A stretch of DNA of 64,000 bases from CAVVJA01 sp963801715 (GTDB lineage Bacteria; Actinomycetota; Actinomycetes; Mycobacteriales; Jatrophihabitantaceae). The first letter of the stretch is position 1, and each line of letters starts with the position of its first letter. The stretch is taken from the NCBI GenBank assembly GCA_963801715.1, contig CAWDGB010000014.1, forward strand, positions 124,001 through 188,000, in the 5' to 3' direction. Of the stretch, positions 41,327 to 49,501 are shown piece after piece. Position numbers and translations under genes: made by a program. A model generated the notes under the pieces. It did not search any database, was not told where the DNA came from, and worked only from the letters and a program-made list of their open reading frames with translations.

Positions 41327-42727
41327 TCAGTCCAGGTAGTCCCGAAGGACTTGAGATCGAGACGGGTGCCGCAGCTTGGACATGGTCTTGGATTCGATCT
41401 GCCGGATACGTTCGCGGGTGACGCCGTAGACCTGCCCGATCTCGTCCAGGGTTCGTGGCTGCCCGTCGGTAAGCCCGAACCGTAGCTTGACCACGCCAGC
41501 TTCCCGCTCGGAAAGCGTCTGAAGCACGGACTGCAGCTGATCCTGCAGGAGGGTGAACGAGACGGCGTCGACGGCGATCACCGCCTCGGAGTCTTCGATG
41601 AAGTCGCCGAGCTGGCTGTCGCCCTCGTCCCCGATTGTCTGATCGAGGCTGATCGGCTCCCGGGCATACTGCTGGATCTCCAGCACCTTGTCCGGCGTGA
41701 TGTCCATCTCCTTCGCGAGCTCCTCAGGGGTTGGCTCGCGGCCCAGGTCCTGCAGCAATTCACGCTGGATGCGGCCGAGCTTGTTGATCACTTCGACCAT
41801 GTGCACCGGGATCCGGATGGTGCGCGCCTGATCGGCCATGGCCCGCGTGATCGCCTGCCGGATCCACCATGTGGCATACGTGGAGAACTTGTAGCCCTTG
41901 GTGTAATCGAACTTCTCGACCGCGCGGATGAGCCCCAGGTTGCCTTCCTGGATCAGGTCGAGGAAGGCCATGCCGCGCCCGGTGTATCGCTTGGCAAGGG
42001 AGACCACCAGACGAAGGTTCGCCTCGAGCAGGTGGTTCTTGGCCCGTTCGCCGTCGCGGACGATCCATCGCAGGTCCCGACGCATCTGCGTCGACATCTT
42101 CTCGCCGGTCTCCTCGGCCTGGCGGAGCCGCTCGGCGCCGTAGAGGCCAGCCTCGATGCGCTTGGCGAGATCGACCTCTTCTTCGGCGTTCAGCAGTGCG
42201 ACCTTGCCGATCTGCTTCAGGTACGCCCGCACCGAGTCCGCCGACGCCGTCATCTCGGCGTCTTTGCGGGCCTGACGCAGGGCCTCGGACTCCTCCTCGT
42301 CCTCCCAGGCGAAGTCCGCCGTGTCTTCGGCGCCCTCAGCAGCTTCCTCGTCGTCCGGCTCAACCTCTACCGCTGCGGCGAGATCAGCAGATTCCTCGAG
42401 CAGGACGTCGACGGTCGCGTCAGCTTCGAGTGTCGCCACGTCGGGGTCGGCCTCGGCGACCTCAGCCACACTCTCGGCAGCCGCACCATCAGGGGCCACA
42501 CCATCGGCAGCCACCCCGTCAGCGGCGGTGGCGACGTCCGGCTCGACCGGCGCGGTATTCTTCGCCGTCTTCGGTGCCGATTTACCGGTCCGAGACGGCT
42601 TCGTCGCGGTAGGCGACTTCTGGGATCTGGTTGACGCGGTCACCCGCTTGCTCGCCGTCGTGGTTGCGGCTACCACCTTGTGGACGGAATCCGCGGGAAC
42701 AGCTGAGGAAGAAGTGCTTGCGGCCAC
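41327..42727 (-). CDS. sigA: Principal RNA polymerase sigma factor SigA (RpoD/HrdB)
   Basis: The essential housekeeping sigma factor, 466 residues. Disordered N-terminus (about 1-130) of Ala/Thr/Lys then Ala/Glu/Asp, with short imperfect repeats (DGVAADGVAPDGAA; VAEVAEADPDVATLEAD), followed by region 1.2 (SVRAYLKQIGKVALLNAEEE), 2.1-2.4 (LVVSLAKRYTGRG; EKFDYTKGYKFSTYATWW), 3 (VEVINKLGRIQRELLQDLG) and 4.1-4.2 (LSEREAGVVKLRFGL; TLDEIGQVYGVTRERIRQIE). GTG start at 42727. Upstream of ppgK and suhB as in mycobacteria (Rv2703-Rv2701). Confidence 0.97.
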   Translation of the reverse strand: MAASTSSSAVPADSVHKVVAATTTASKRVTASTRSQKSPTATKPSRTGKSAPKTAKNTAPVEPDVATAADGVAADGVAPDGAAAESVAEVAEADPDVATLEADATVDVLLEESADLAAAVEVEPDDEEAAEGAEDTADFAWEDEEESEALRQARKDAEMTASADSVRAYLKQIGKVALLNAEEEVDLAKRIEAGLYGAERLRQAEETGEKMSTQMRRDLRWIVRDGERAKNHLLEANLRLVVSLAKRYTGRGMAFLDLIQEGNLGLIRAVEKFDYTKGYKFSTYATWWIRQAITRAMADQARTIRIPVHMVEVINKLGRIQRELLQDLGREPTPEELAKEMDITPDKVLEIQQYAREPISLDQTIGDEGDSQLGDFIEDSEAVIAVDAVSFTLLQDQLQSVLQTLSEREAGVVKLRFGLTDGQPRTLDEIGQVYGVTRERIRQIESKTMSKLRHPSRSQVLRDYLD

Positions 42728-42926
42728 GAACGCCCTTTCGCCACGTCGTGCGTCAGGAGAAGGTCCTGCGCGATGGAATCACCGATGCGGAGATCGAAGA
42801 GCGGGTCAGCTCGCCGTCTGCGTGTCGCCTCAACACTCGAGTCCAGTACGTGCGTAGTGCCCTGGCAAATCAGTGTACTGCGCGAACGCGTGCGCGCGAC
42901 CCAGCGCGCCTCGTCGCGGGTCGCAG

Positions 42927-43697
42927 CTACTCGCTCCGACGCTCAATGGCCGCGACCGCCGCGCCGACGATACCGGCGTTGTTCAGCAGCTGGGCCGGCT
43001 TCACCGGCGCGGTCAGCGTCAGGAGCGGCACCCACTTTTGGGCCTCCTTGCTCACTCCACCGCCGACGACGAAGAGGTCGGGCGAGAAGAGCCGCTCAAC
43101 ATGCGACATGTACTTTTGGACGCGCTGCGCCCACTTCTTGAACGACATGCCGCTCTTCTCCCGCACCGAAGCGGCTGCGCGAGTCTCCGCGTCGTAGCCG
43201 TCCAGCTCGAGATGTCCGAGCTCGGTGTTCGGGACGAGCTTGCCATCCACGAGTAATGCGGAGCCGATACCTGTGCCGAAGGTGAGCATGATGACGACGC
43301 CCGAAACACCTTTTGCGGCACCGAAGCGGGCCTCGGCGATGCCGGCCGCGTCCGCGTCATTGAGCACGATCACATCTCCGGTCGTGGCCTTGGTGAACAC
43401 CGCGTCCACGTCGGTGCCGATCCAGCTTGGATCGACGTTTGCGGCCGAGCAGGCCACACCGTGCTTGACGACCGCGGGGAAGGTGGCTCCAATGACCCCG
43501 TCCCAGCCAGCCTCGGACACGATACGAGCCACGATCTCTGCGACGAGATCGGGTGTCGACGGGCTTGGGGTCGCGTAGCGCACCCGCGACGTCAGCAGCG
43601 CGCCCGTGGTGGTATCGACGAGGGCTCCTTTGATACCGGAACCGCCGATGTCTATGCCGAAGGCCTGGTCGAAGCCGCGGCTGGTTTGCTCGCCCAC
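42927..43697 (-). CDS. ppgK: Polyphosphate glucokinase PpgK
   Basis: PpgK phosphorylates glucose with polyphosphate or ATP. The 256-residue ROK-family protein shows GIDIGGSGIKGALVD (phosphate loop, residues 14-28), FPAVVKHGV, the catalytic LNDADAAGIAEARFG, LTFGTGIGSALLVDG, and ELGHLELDGYDAE, with the Lys-rich FKKWAQRVQKY segment that distinguishes PpgK from other ROK kinases. It lies between sigA and suhB. With the GH15 trehalase it could feed trehalose-derived glucose to glycolysis. Confidence 0.95.
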   Translation of the reverse strand: MGEQTSRGFDQAFGIDIGGSGIKGALVDTTTGALLTSRVRYATPSPSTPDLVAEIVARIVSEAGWDGVIGATFPAVVKHGVACSAANVDPSWIGTDVDAVFTKATTGDVIVLNDADAAGIAEARFGAAKGVSGVVIMLTFGTGIGSALLVDGKLVPNTELGHLELDGYDAETRAAASVREKSGMSFKKWAQRVQKYMSHVERLFSPDLFVVGGGVSKEAQKWVPLLTLTAPVKPAQLLNNAGIVGAAVAAIERRSE

Positions 43698-43766
43698 GGT
43701 TCCTCCGCTCGTAGCGCCGGATCCTCGCGCCGTACCATATCGCCCCCAATGTGGTGCGATGACTCT

Positions 43767-44564
43767 ATGTCACCAAGCCCCGAGCCAGAATCGTTACTCG
43801 AAATTGCCGTCGAGCTGGCGACCGGAGCGGGTGAGCTCATCGGGGCGCGTCGCGGGCCCCTAGAGGTCGATACCAAGAGCACGCCAACGGACATGGTGAC
43901 TGCGGTGGATCGCGAGGTCGAGGAGTGGTTGTTTGCGCGGATCGCGGCACGCCGCCCCGACGACGCGATCTTCGGCGAAGAAGGGGAGCCGTCGACCGGT
44001 AGCAGTGGGGTGCGCTGGCTCATCGACCCGATCGACGGGACCGTCAACTTCGTTCTCGGTATACCCGCCTACACGGTTTCGGTGGCTGCTGAGATGGGCG
44101 GGCGCGTCGTGGCCGGCTGCGTCCATAACCCGGAAACCGGCGAGCTGTTTCGGGCGACAGTCGGTGGCGGCGCTTATCTGGGGAGCCGTCGGTTGACTGG
44201 CCCTCGAGACGTCCCCCTGAGCCGGGCCGTGGTTGGCACCGGTTTCTCCTATGACGCCGCCCGGAGGGGGAAACAGGGCGATCTGGTGGCGGCGATATTG
44301 CCGCGGATCGCCGACATTCGACGGATCGGTTCGGCCAGCCTCGACCTGTGTTTCGTATCGGCCGGCAGGCTGGACGGTTACTTCGAGGTAGGGCTGAACG
44401 CCTGGGACTGGGCCGCTGGAGCCCTGATCGCCGAGGAGGCGGGCTGCGTCGTCAGCGGGCTACCGGGTCGGCCAGTCGGAAAGCCGGTTGTCGCGGCGGC
44501 CGGCGGGTCATTTGCGCCGGACTTCCTCGCGCTCCTGGAGGAGCTCGACGCGAGCCACGTCTGA
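43767..44564 (+). CDS. suhB: Inositol monophosphatase family protein (SuhB-type)
   Basis: The 265-residue Mg2+-dependent phosphatase should make myo-inositol from inositol-1-phosphate, needed in Actinobacteria for mycothiol and phosphatidylinositol. Metal ligands are visible in IFGEEGEPS (Glu), WLIDPIDGTVNF (two Asp) and NAWDWAAGALIAEEAG (Asp). ATG at 43767 is chosen; another ATG at 43749 is possible. Divergent from ppgK. Rv2701c-type position. Related enzymes can act on histidinol or other sugar phosphates. Confidence 0.92.
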   Translation: MSPSPEPESLLEIAVELATGAGELIGARRGPLEVDTKSTPTDMVTAVDREVEEWLFARIAARRPDDAIFGEEGEPSTGSSGVRWLIDPIDGTVNFVLGIPAYTVSVAAEMGGRVVAGCVHNPETGELFRATVGGGAYLGSRRLTGPRDVPLSRAVVGTGFSYDAARRGKQGDLVAAILPRIADIRRIGSASLDLCFVSAGRLDGYFEVGLNAWDWAAGALIAEEAGCVVSGLPGRPVGKPVVAAAGGSFAPDFLALLEELDASHV

Positions 44565-44568
44565 CCGA

Positions 44569-45201
44569 TCAGCACTGCGCCTGCGCGGACGATGGGGACG
44601 GGGTGCTCACGGTGCCCGGTGGGGCGACCGCGGCTTGGGTGACGTGATCTCGCGTCATCTCCTGCTTGACGGTGGCGGTGGTACTGACCGTCGTGAACTT
44701 GGCGCCCAGAGCGATCTCGACCTGGTTGTCGGTTCGGGCTGAGCCGATGAGCGTCGCGCCGGGAAAGTAGTACGCCACGAGCTTGCCGGCCGCGCGGCCG
44801 GCCGGACCGTACCGAATCTCGGCGATGGCTGCGATCGGGACGTCGTCGTTGCCGATGTCGGCCACCACGAATCCAGCCTTGGCGAGTTTCGAACGCACGC
44901 CCGCGGCAAGGCCCTGACGATTTGTCGCGTTCAGGATGTGCACGGTCACGGTCGTGGGAGGCGGCACTACGGTCACCGCGGCGGGAGAGCAGGACGGTGA
45001 GGGCTTGGCGGCAGATGCCTCGGAGCTGACCCGGTGAATCACCCGCCACCACACGATCGCTGTGAGCAGCGCGAGTATGAGGAGGAACACCAAGGCCGGC
45101 AAGGGTCGCCGCGCAGTGCTGGGGCGATCCGGCTGCACGATGTCGGCTCCAAGGTCTATATACGGCAGACACACCGGCCGCGGTTGGGCGGGTCGGGGCA
45201 T
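44569..45201 (-). CDS. cei: LytR C-terminal-domain envelope protein, Cei-like
   Basis: The 210-residue protein has a short cytoplasmic N-terminus, one transmembrane helix (LPALVFLLILALLTAIVWW, about 34-52), a Ser/Pro/Val linker and an outer LytR_C domain (VTVHILNATNRQGLAAGVRSKLAKAGF; LVAYYFPGATLIGSARTDNQVEI in two parts). The layout and position between suhB and DUF4193 match M. tuberculosis Rv2700 (Cei), required for envelope integrity. Ends 4 bases from the suhB stop (convergent). Symbol is by synteny. Confidence 0.85.
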   Translation of the reverse strand: MPRPAQPRPVCLPYIDLGADIVQPDRPSTARRPLPALVFLLILALLTAIVWWRVIHRVSSEASAAKPSPSCSPAAVTVVPPPTTVTVHILNATNRQGLAAGVRSKLAKAGFVVADIGNDDVPIAAIAEIRYGPAGRAAGKLVAYYFPGATLIGSARTDNQVEIALGAKFTTVSTTATVKQEMTRDHVTQAAVAPPGTVSTPSPSSAQAQC

Positions 45202-45457
45202 GGCCTAGGTGTCGCTGAGCGTAACTCGCGACACCTGCTACGACGCGCAGGCGTGCCCCTACGCCCTTTGGTAACCCGAACGGTGTAGGTTTGCCGGTCC
45301 CACCTCATGGACGGCGGTTGCGCTGAGGAAGATTTGTCCGCCGACCCTGCGATTCGGGGCACAAAACAAGGCAGTCATGCGTTGCATCGCCGCAGACGTC
45401 GATCAGTCGGTCTGGCTGAGAGACGGATGTGACCTGAATGACGTAATCAACGTTCTA

Positions 45458-45479
45458 GAACACCATTCGCAAAGTGTTC
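45458..45479. promoter_or_regulatory. GAACAC-N10-GTGTTC inverted repeat upstream of DUF4193
   Basis: Perfect 6-bp half-sites GAACAC (45458-45463) and GTGTTC (45474-45479), 20 bases before the DUF4193 start, overlapped on the left by the palindrome GTTCTAGAAC (45452-45461). An operator for an unidentified regulator is likely. Confidence 0.4.
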
Positions 45480-45499
45480 CGAGTAGGAGTTGAGGGCCA

Positions 45500-45808
45500 A
45501 TGGCCACCGATTACGACGCCCCCCGTCGCGGCGACGTGGACGAGCTCAGCGAGGACTCGCTCGAAGAGCTCAAGGCGCGCCGCGCCGAGGCGCAGTCCGG
45601 GTCGATCGACGTCGACGAGACTGAGCTCGCCGAGTCGTTAGAGCTGCCCGGAGCCGATCTATCCAACTTGTCCGGTGAGGAGCTCACCGTTCGTGTGCTG
45701 CCCAAGCAGGACGACGAGTTCACGTGTTCCGTTTGTTTCCTGGTTCACCACCGGAGTCGACTCGCGCGCGAGCGCAACGGGCAGTACATCTGCAGGGATT
45801 GCGCCTGA
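45500..45808 (+). CDS. DUF4193 zinc-ribbon protein
   Basis: The 102-residue protein is a member of the actinobacterial DUF4193 family (Rv2699c-type): an acidic N-terminus (DYDAPRRGDVDELSEDSLEEL) and a C-terminal zinc ribbon with C76, C79, C98 and C101 (FTCSVCFLVHHRS, YICRDCA). AGGAG lies upstream at about 45484-45488. It is divergent from cei and convergent with DUF3093. Function unknown; the ribbon and acidic tail suggest binding to RNA polymerase or another protein. Confidence 0.93.
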   Translation: MATDYDAPRRGDVDELSEDSLEELKARRAEAQSGSIDVDETELAESLELPGADLSNLSGEELTVRVLPKQDDEFTCSVCFLVHHRSRLARERNGQYICRDCA

Positions 45809-45822
45809 TCCCGAAATGGCGA

Positions 45823-45842
45823 GGCGCCGGGTCTCCGGCGCC
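45823..45842. terminator. Hairpin between converging DUF4193 and DUF3093
   Basis: GGCGCCGG, loop GTCT, CCGGCGCC: a perfect 8-bp GC stem 14 bases after the DUF4193 stop, followed by CACCGTTGGTTT. Good candidate for a terminator of DUF4193 and, reading back, of DUF3093. Confidence 0.6.
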
Positions 45843-45892
45843 CACCGTTGGTTTACGTCGCAACAGAGCGCTCGCCAGTGTCTGGCTGCCGG

Positions 45893-46345
45893 TTAGGCGA
45901 TGAGTTCGCGCAGCAACCCGACGACTCGGGCCGGATGGCGCGTGCTGAGTACCCAGTACGGAGTCGGATCGTCGACGTCATCTAGCCACACCTGTACGCC
46001 AGGGCCGATCCACGGTCGAATCGAGACGAACGCCTGCGGATCGCCCTCACGTCCGACGACGCGACGCAAGGTATTCGCATCGAGCGCGACCGCACCGCTG
46101 ATGTAGCGCGAGGAAATATGCGCTCCGCGAATGCGCAACTCGTCGTCGCTGATCGCCAGCTCGCCGCGTCCGAGCGCCCAGATGATCAATATGGCGGCCG
46201 GCACCAGCACGCCGAACGGGATCCAGTCGGTCAATGGCAAGCCCGAAATATGGAACTCGGCCGCCAGCAAAGAGGCGACTCCAATTCCGAGCGGGTACCA
46301 CCACCAGGGAGTGCGGAGCCGCTCGCGGTACCGAATCACACCCAC
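45893..46345 (-). CDS. DUF3093 membrane protein
   Basis: The 150-residue protein of the Rv2698 family has RERLRTPWWWYPLGIGVASLL at the start, two transmembrane helices (about 15-30 and IPFGVLVPAAILIIWAL), then a soluble beta-rich domain (GAHISSRYISGAVALDA, FVSIRPWIGPGVQVWLDD, YWVLSTRHPARVV). It is divergent from dut, as in mycobacteria. Function unknown. Confidence 0.92.
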   Translation of the reverse strand: MGVIRYRERLRTPWWWYPLGIGVASLLAAEFHISGLPLTDWIPFGVLVPAAILIIWALGRGELAISDDELRIRGAHISSRYISGAVALDANTLRRVVGREGDPQAFVSIRPWIGPGVQVWLDDVDDPTPYWVLSTRHPARVVGLLRELIA

Positions 46346-46395
46346 CGCCCCGTTGGCCCCGCCGAGCGCGCGAGCCCTCCCCGCTCGCTCACGCT

Positions 46396-46576
46396 CGATG
46401 CTCGCTCGAGCTTGATCGGCTCTTCGCGCGAGCGCTCATCGCCTCGTTCGCTGCGCTCCTTGCTCGCTGACGCTCGCTGCGATGCTCGCTCGAGCTGGAT
46501 TGGCTCTTCGCGCGAGCGCTCATCGCCTCGTTCGCTGCGCTCCTTGCTCGCTGACGCTCGCTGCGATGCTCGCTCA
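46396..46576. repeat. 84-bp tandem repeat between DUF3093 and dut
   Basis: Unit 1 at 46396-46479 and unit 2 at 46480-46563 are 84 bp each and differ at only two positions; 13 bases of a third copy follow (46564-46576). The unit begins CGATGCTCGCTCGAGCT and is full of GCTCG and CGAGC words that can fold back. It fills most of the 257-bp divergent promoter region. 84 is a multiple of 3, so a minus-strand frame reads as a 28-residue Arg/Glu/Ser repeat, but this looks accidental. Confidence 0.92.
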
Positions 46577-46602
46577 CTTGGCCAAGGGTAGCGTTGCGCG
46601 TC

Positions 46603-47100
46603 GTGACGACCTCGCCAGTCAGCGCCCCGGGAGACGGCGTGCAGGTGCTCGTCCAACGGCTTGATCCGGGGGCACCGCTGCCGACGTATGCACTGCCCGG
46701 TGATGCCGGAGCGGACATCGTGACGACGATCGACGTCGTCCTCGGACCAGGCGAGCGCGCAGTAATACCCACCGGTGTCGCCGTTGCCCTACCCGACGGA
46801 TACGCAGCCTTCGTGCATCCACGGTCCGGGCTCGCGGCCCGCGCGGGACTGGCCTTGCTGAACTCCCCCGGCACCGTAGATTCCGGATACCGAGGCGAGG
46901 TCAAGGTCATCGCCATCAACCACGACCCGGTGGCTCCGCTCGAGCTGCGCCGAGGTGATCGGATCGCTCAGCTGGTCATCCAGCGCGTTGAGCATGCTCG
47001 GTTCGTCGAGGTTGCCGAGCTGCCTATCTCCGACCGGGGCGCTGGCGGGTACGGGTCCACTGGGGGCGCCGCGGCGCTGCTCACCGATCGAGGTGTGTGA
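46603..47100 (+). CDS. dut: Deoxyuridine triphosphatase Dut
   Basis: Dut hydrolyses dUTP to dUMP, keeping uracil out of DNA and feeding dTMP synthesis. The 165-residue trimer-forming protein has motif 1 (PGDAGADI), motif 2 (IPTGVAVALP), motif 3 (HPRSGLAARAGLALLNSPGTVDSGYRGE in two parts), motif 4 (GDRIAQLVIQ) and the C-terminal motif 5 (RGAGGYGSTGG). GTG at 46603 is preferred; a TTG at 46594 is in frame. Downstream DUF3710 overlaps its stop. Confidence 0.95.
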   Translation: MTTSPVSAPGDGVQVLVQRLDPGAPLPTYALPGDAGADIVTTIDVVLGPGERAVIPTGVAVALPDGYAAFVHPRSGLAARAGLALLNSPGTVDSGYRGEVKVIAINHDPVAPLELRRGDRIAQLVIQRVEHARFVEVAELPISDRGAGGYGSTGGAAALLTDRGV

Positions 47101-47759
47101 TGGCGCCGCCATGGCGACGCCGCGAGAAGGCAACCGACCGGTCAAAGATCGACGCGACTCCCCCCTGGGAGGTGCGCCAACGCGATGAGCCCGAACCGAC
47201 GACCGGCCCGTTCGACGTCCGCGACGCTCCGGACGACGATCGGCCCCGCGTGGATCTCGGCGCGCTGCGCGTGGCCGTGTGGGAAGGCGTCGATCTTCGG
47301 CTGGACGTGAACGAGGCGCAGCAGGTCGTCTCGGCGACCCTGGCCAGCGCCGATGGCCAGATGCAGCTCGGCGTATTCGCGGCTCCTCGCAACGAAGGAA
47401 TTTGGGACGACGTACGGGCGGAGATCAGCCAGTCACTCGCGTCCCAAGGCGGCTCCGCCACGGACGAGCCCGACGGCCCGTTCGGCACCGAGCTTCGGGG
47501 AACGCTCAAGGGACCCGAGGGTTCGATGCCAGTTCGGTTCGTCGGAGTCGACGGTCCGCGGTGGTTCCTGCGCGCGATGCTGGTTGGGCCGATTGCCGTG
47601 AGCGCCACGAAGGCGGCGCCCTTTGAAGACGCATTGCGCGCGATCGTCGTCGTTCGCGGCAGCGAGCCGCTGCCGGTCCGGGAACCAGTTCCGCTCGAGC
47701 TTCCCAAGGAGGCCGCCGATCAGCTCGGGACTGGACAAACCTCGCCGGCCGATAGCTGA
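47097..47759 (+). CDS. DUF3710 family protein
   Basis: The 220-residue protein (Rv2696-type) has a charged N-terminus and a conserved globular part: DLGALRVAVWEGVDLRLDVNE (in two parts), QMQLGVFAAPRNEGIWDDVRAEI, FGTELRGTL, VRFVGVDGPRWFLRAMLVG. No membrane helix or catalytic motif. GTG at 47097 overlaps the dut stop; ATG at 47100 is the alternative. Likely part of a dut-DUF3710-OB-fold-DUF3159 operon. Function unknown. Confidence 0.9.
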   Translation: MMAPPWRRREKATDRSKIDATPPWEVRQRDEPEPTTGPFDVRDAPDDDRPRVDLGALRVAVWEGVDLRLDVNEAQQVVSATLASADGQMQLGVFAAPRNEGIWDDVRAEISQSLASQGGSATDEPDGPFGTELRGTLKGPEGSMPVRFVGVDGPRWFLRAMLVGPIAVSATKAAPFEDALRAIVVVRGSEPLPVREPVPLELPKEAADQLGTGQTSPADS

Positions 47760-47805
47760 GGCAAGCGGCCCGAGCGCTCCGGCGCAGCCGGGCTACCCTT
47801 AAGGC

Positions 47806-48165
47806 GTGGGACGCCTGTCGCTGCTGCGCCGACTCACGGCCGATCTGCAGACGCTGGACGCCGCCGAGCTGATGACCGATGTCGAGCAGTGCGCGGCGGT
47901 GCCGATTGGCAGCCTGTCCCGAGGTGACCTTGCCCTCGTCACCGGACGCCTGCGGGCCGTCCAATACACGCCAAGAGAAACGGTGCCGACGTTCACGGCC
48001 GAGTTGTTCGACGGCTCGGCGTGCATCGACCTCGTTTGGTTGGGACGTCGGCGGATCGCTGGTCTCGAGCCGGGGCGAACGGTGTTCGCCCGCGGCCGCG
48101 TCGGAGTCCATGACGACCGGCTCGCGATCTACAACCCGTGGTACGAGCTGCGCGGACTGTCGTGA
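47806..48165 (+). CDS. OB-fold nucleic-acid-binding domain protein
   Basis: The 119-residue protein (Rv2694c-type) has an OB-fold (tRNA anti-codon-like): ALVTGRLRAVQYTPRETVPTF, AELFDGSACIDLVWLGRRRIAGLEPG (two strands and a turn) and FARGRVGVHDDRLAIYNPWYEL. It may bind RNA or single-stranded DNA. It follows DUF3710 by 46 bases; its stop overlaps the DUF3159 start. Confidence 0.88.
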   Translation: MGRLSLLRRLTADLQTLDAAELMTDVEQCAAVPIGSLSRGDLALVTGRLRAVQYTPRETVPTFTAELFDGSACIDLVWLGRRRIAGLEPGRTVFARGRVGVHDDRLAIYNPWYELRGLS

Positions 48166-48839
48166 CCGATCCGGCCGACGACGGATCGACGCAGCCGGCT
48201 GGCCGAGGGTCCTACCGGGAGCAATACCGGCAGCAATTGCTGACCAGTCTGGGTGGCTGGTCCGGCACGGTGGTCACTGCGATTCCGACCGTGGTCTTCG
48301 TCGTGGTGAACGCCCTCGCTGGACTGCGTCCGGCGATTGGCGCGGCCATCGGATCCGCCGTCGTGCTCGCCATCTACCGAGTGCTGCGCAAACAACCGGT
48401 CCAGCAGGCCATCACCGGGTTGATCGGCGTGGTCATAGCCTCGCTCATCGCGGGCGGCACCGGACAAGCCCGCGGGTACTTCCTGTGGGGCATTTGGACC
48501 AGCTTTGCGTACGCCGCGGCGTTCGCCGTGTCGTTGATCGTCCGGCGTCCGATCGTCGGGCTCGCCTGGGAGTTCCTGGATCCGAGTCCCAGTGGCGCTC
48601 GACCTTGGTATCGGCAGCCGCCCCTGCTGCGCGCATACGCGTTGGCGACCGCCGGCGGCTTGGTCGTATTCCTTGCCCGTGGGGTTGTGCAAACCGCCTT
48701 GTTCCGGGAGAACGCAACCGGCTGGCTCGCGGTCGCTCGGATCGCGATGGGCTACCCGCTCTTCCTACTGGCGGTGGGGTTCGCGTTCTGGGTGGTTACG
48801 CGCGCTCGTCGGCAGCTCGCGCAACCGGAACAAAGCTGA
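48162..48839 (+). CDS. DUF3159 membrane protein
   Basis: The 225-residue protein (Rv2693-type) has about six transmembrane helices: TAIPTVVFVVVNALAGL, PAIGAAIGSAVVLAIYRVL, AITGLIGVVIASLIAGG, GIWTSFAYAAAFAVSLI, ALATAGGLVVFLARG and MGYPLFLLAVGFAFWVV. The GWSGTVVTAIP and FLWGIW motifs are typical. GTG at 48162 overlaps the OB-fold stop. Ends 5 bases from ceoC (convergent). Function unknown; proximity to TrkA subunits suggests an ion-related role. Confidence 0.9.
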   Translation: MTDPADDGSTQPAGRGSYREQYRQQLLTSLGGWSGTVVTAIPTVVFVVVNALAGLRPAIGAAIGSAVVLAIYRVLRKQPVQQAITGLIGVVIASLIAGGTGQARGYFLWGIWTSFAYAAAFAVSLIVRRPIVGLAWEFLDPSPSGARPWYRQPPLLRAYALATAGGLVVFLARGVVQTALFRENATGWLAVARIAMGYPLFLLAVGFAFWVVTRARRQLAQPEQS

Positions 48840-48844
48840 ACCGC

Positions 48845-49501
48845 TTAGCGAATCACCACGTGGCGGATCGCCGCTTCGGTTTCCGGCAGCGCCACGAAGA
48901 GCAACTCGTCGCCGGGTTCGAGCGGCTCCTCGGGAGTGGGCGCGATGACTCGCTGGTCGCGGACGATCGCCACGAGCGCGGCATCGTCGGGTAGCAATAG
49001 GTCACGAACCGGGGCGCCGGCACACAGCGCACCTTCGGGCAAGGTCACCTCGATCAGGTTCGCCTGACCCTGGCGGAAGGTGAAGAGGCGCACGATGTCG
49101 CCGACCTCGACCGCCTCTTCGACGAGCGCCGCGAGTACCCGGGGAGTCGAGACGGCGACGTCCACGCCCCATGCCTCGGTGAACAACCACTCGTTGCCCG
49201 GATGGTTGATCCGGGCTACCACTCGCCGCACCGAGAACTCGGTCTTCGCCAGCAACGACACCACGAGGTTCACCTTGTCGTCGCCGGTCGCGCCGATGAC
49301 CACCTCGTACTCCTCGAGCTTGGCGTTCTCGAGGTTCTCCAGCTCGCATGCGTCGCCGAGCAGCCACTCCGCGTCCGCCAGGTCCTTGACGCCGACCTTG
49401 GCCGGGTCCTTGTCGATGAGCAGTACCGCGTGACCATTGCCCAGTAATTCTTGAGCGATCGATCGGCCGACTGCGCCGGCTCCGGCGATGGCGACGCGCA
49501 T
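48845..49501 (-). CDS. ceoC: TrkA-family K+ uptake regulatory subunit, CeoC
   Basis: A cytoplasmic NAD(H)/nucleotide-binding gating subunit of a Trk/Ktr-type K+ channel. The 218-residue protein has an RCK-N Rossmann domain (RVAIAGAGAVGRSIAQELL, ATGDDKVNLVVSLLAK) and an RCK-C domain (NLIEVTLPEGALCAGAPVRDLLLP; GDELLFVALPE). The start overlaps the ceoB stop by one base (TGATG type), so the pair is co-translated. No Trk membrane subunit is in the window. Confidence 0.92.
   Translation of the reverse strand: MRVAIAGAGAVGRSIAQELLGNGHAVLLIDKDPAKVGVKDLADAEWLLGDACELENLENAKLEEYEVVIGATGDDKVNLVVSLLAKTEFSVRRVVARINHPGNEWLFTEAWGVDVAVSTPRVLAALVEEAVEVGDIVRLFTFRQGQANLIEVTLPEGALCAGAPVRDLLLPDDAALVAIVRDQRVIAPTPEEPLEPGDELLFVALPETEAAIRHVVIR

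Noticed and set aside
46396..46576. CRISPR-like array
   Set aside because: The units are long, contiguous and have no unique spacers; this is a simple tandem repeat.
46336..46656. Minus-strand protein with a 28-residue Arg/Glu/Ser repeat
   Set aside because: It comes from the 84-bp DNA repeat and overlaps the DUF3093 and dut starts; the unit length being divisible by three explains the apparent protein repeat.
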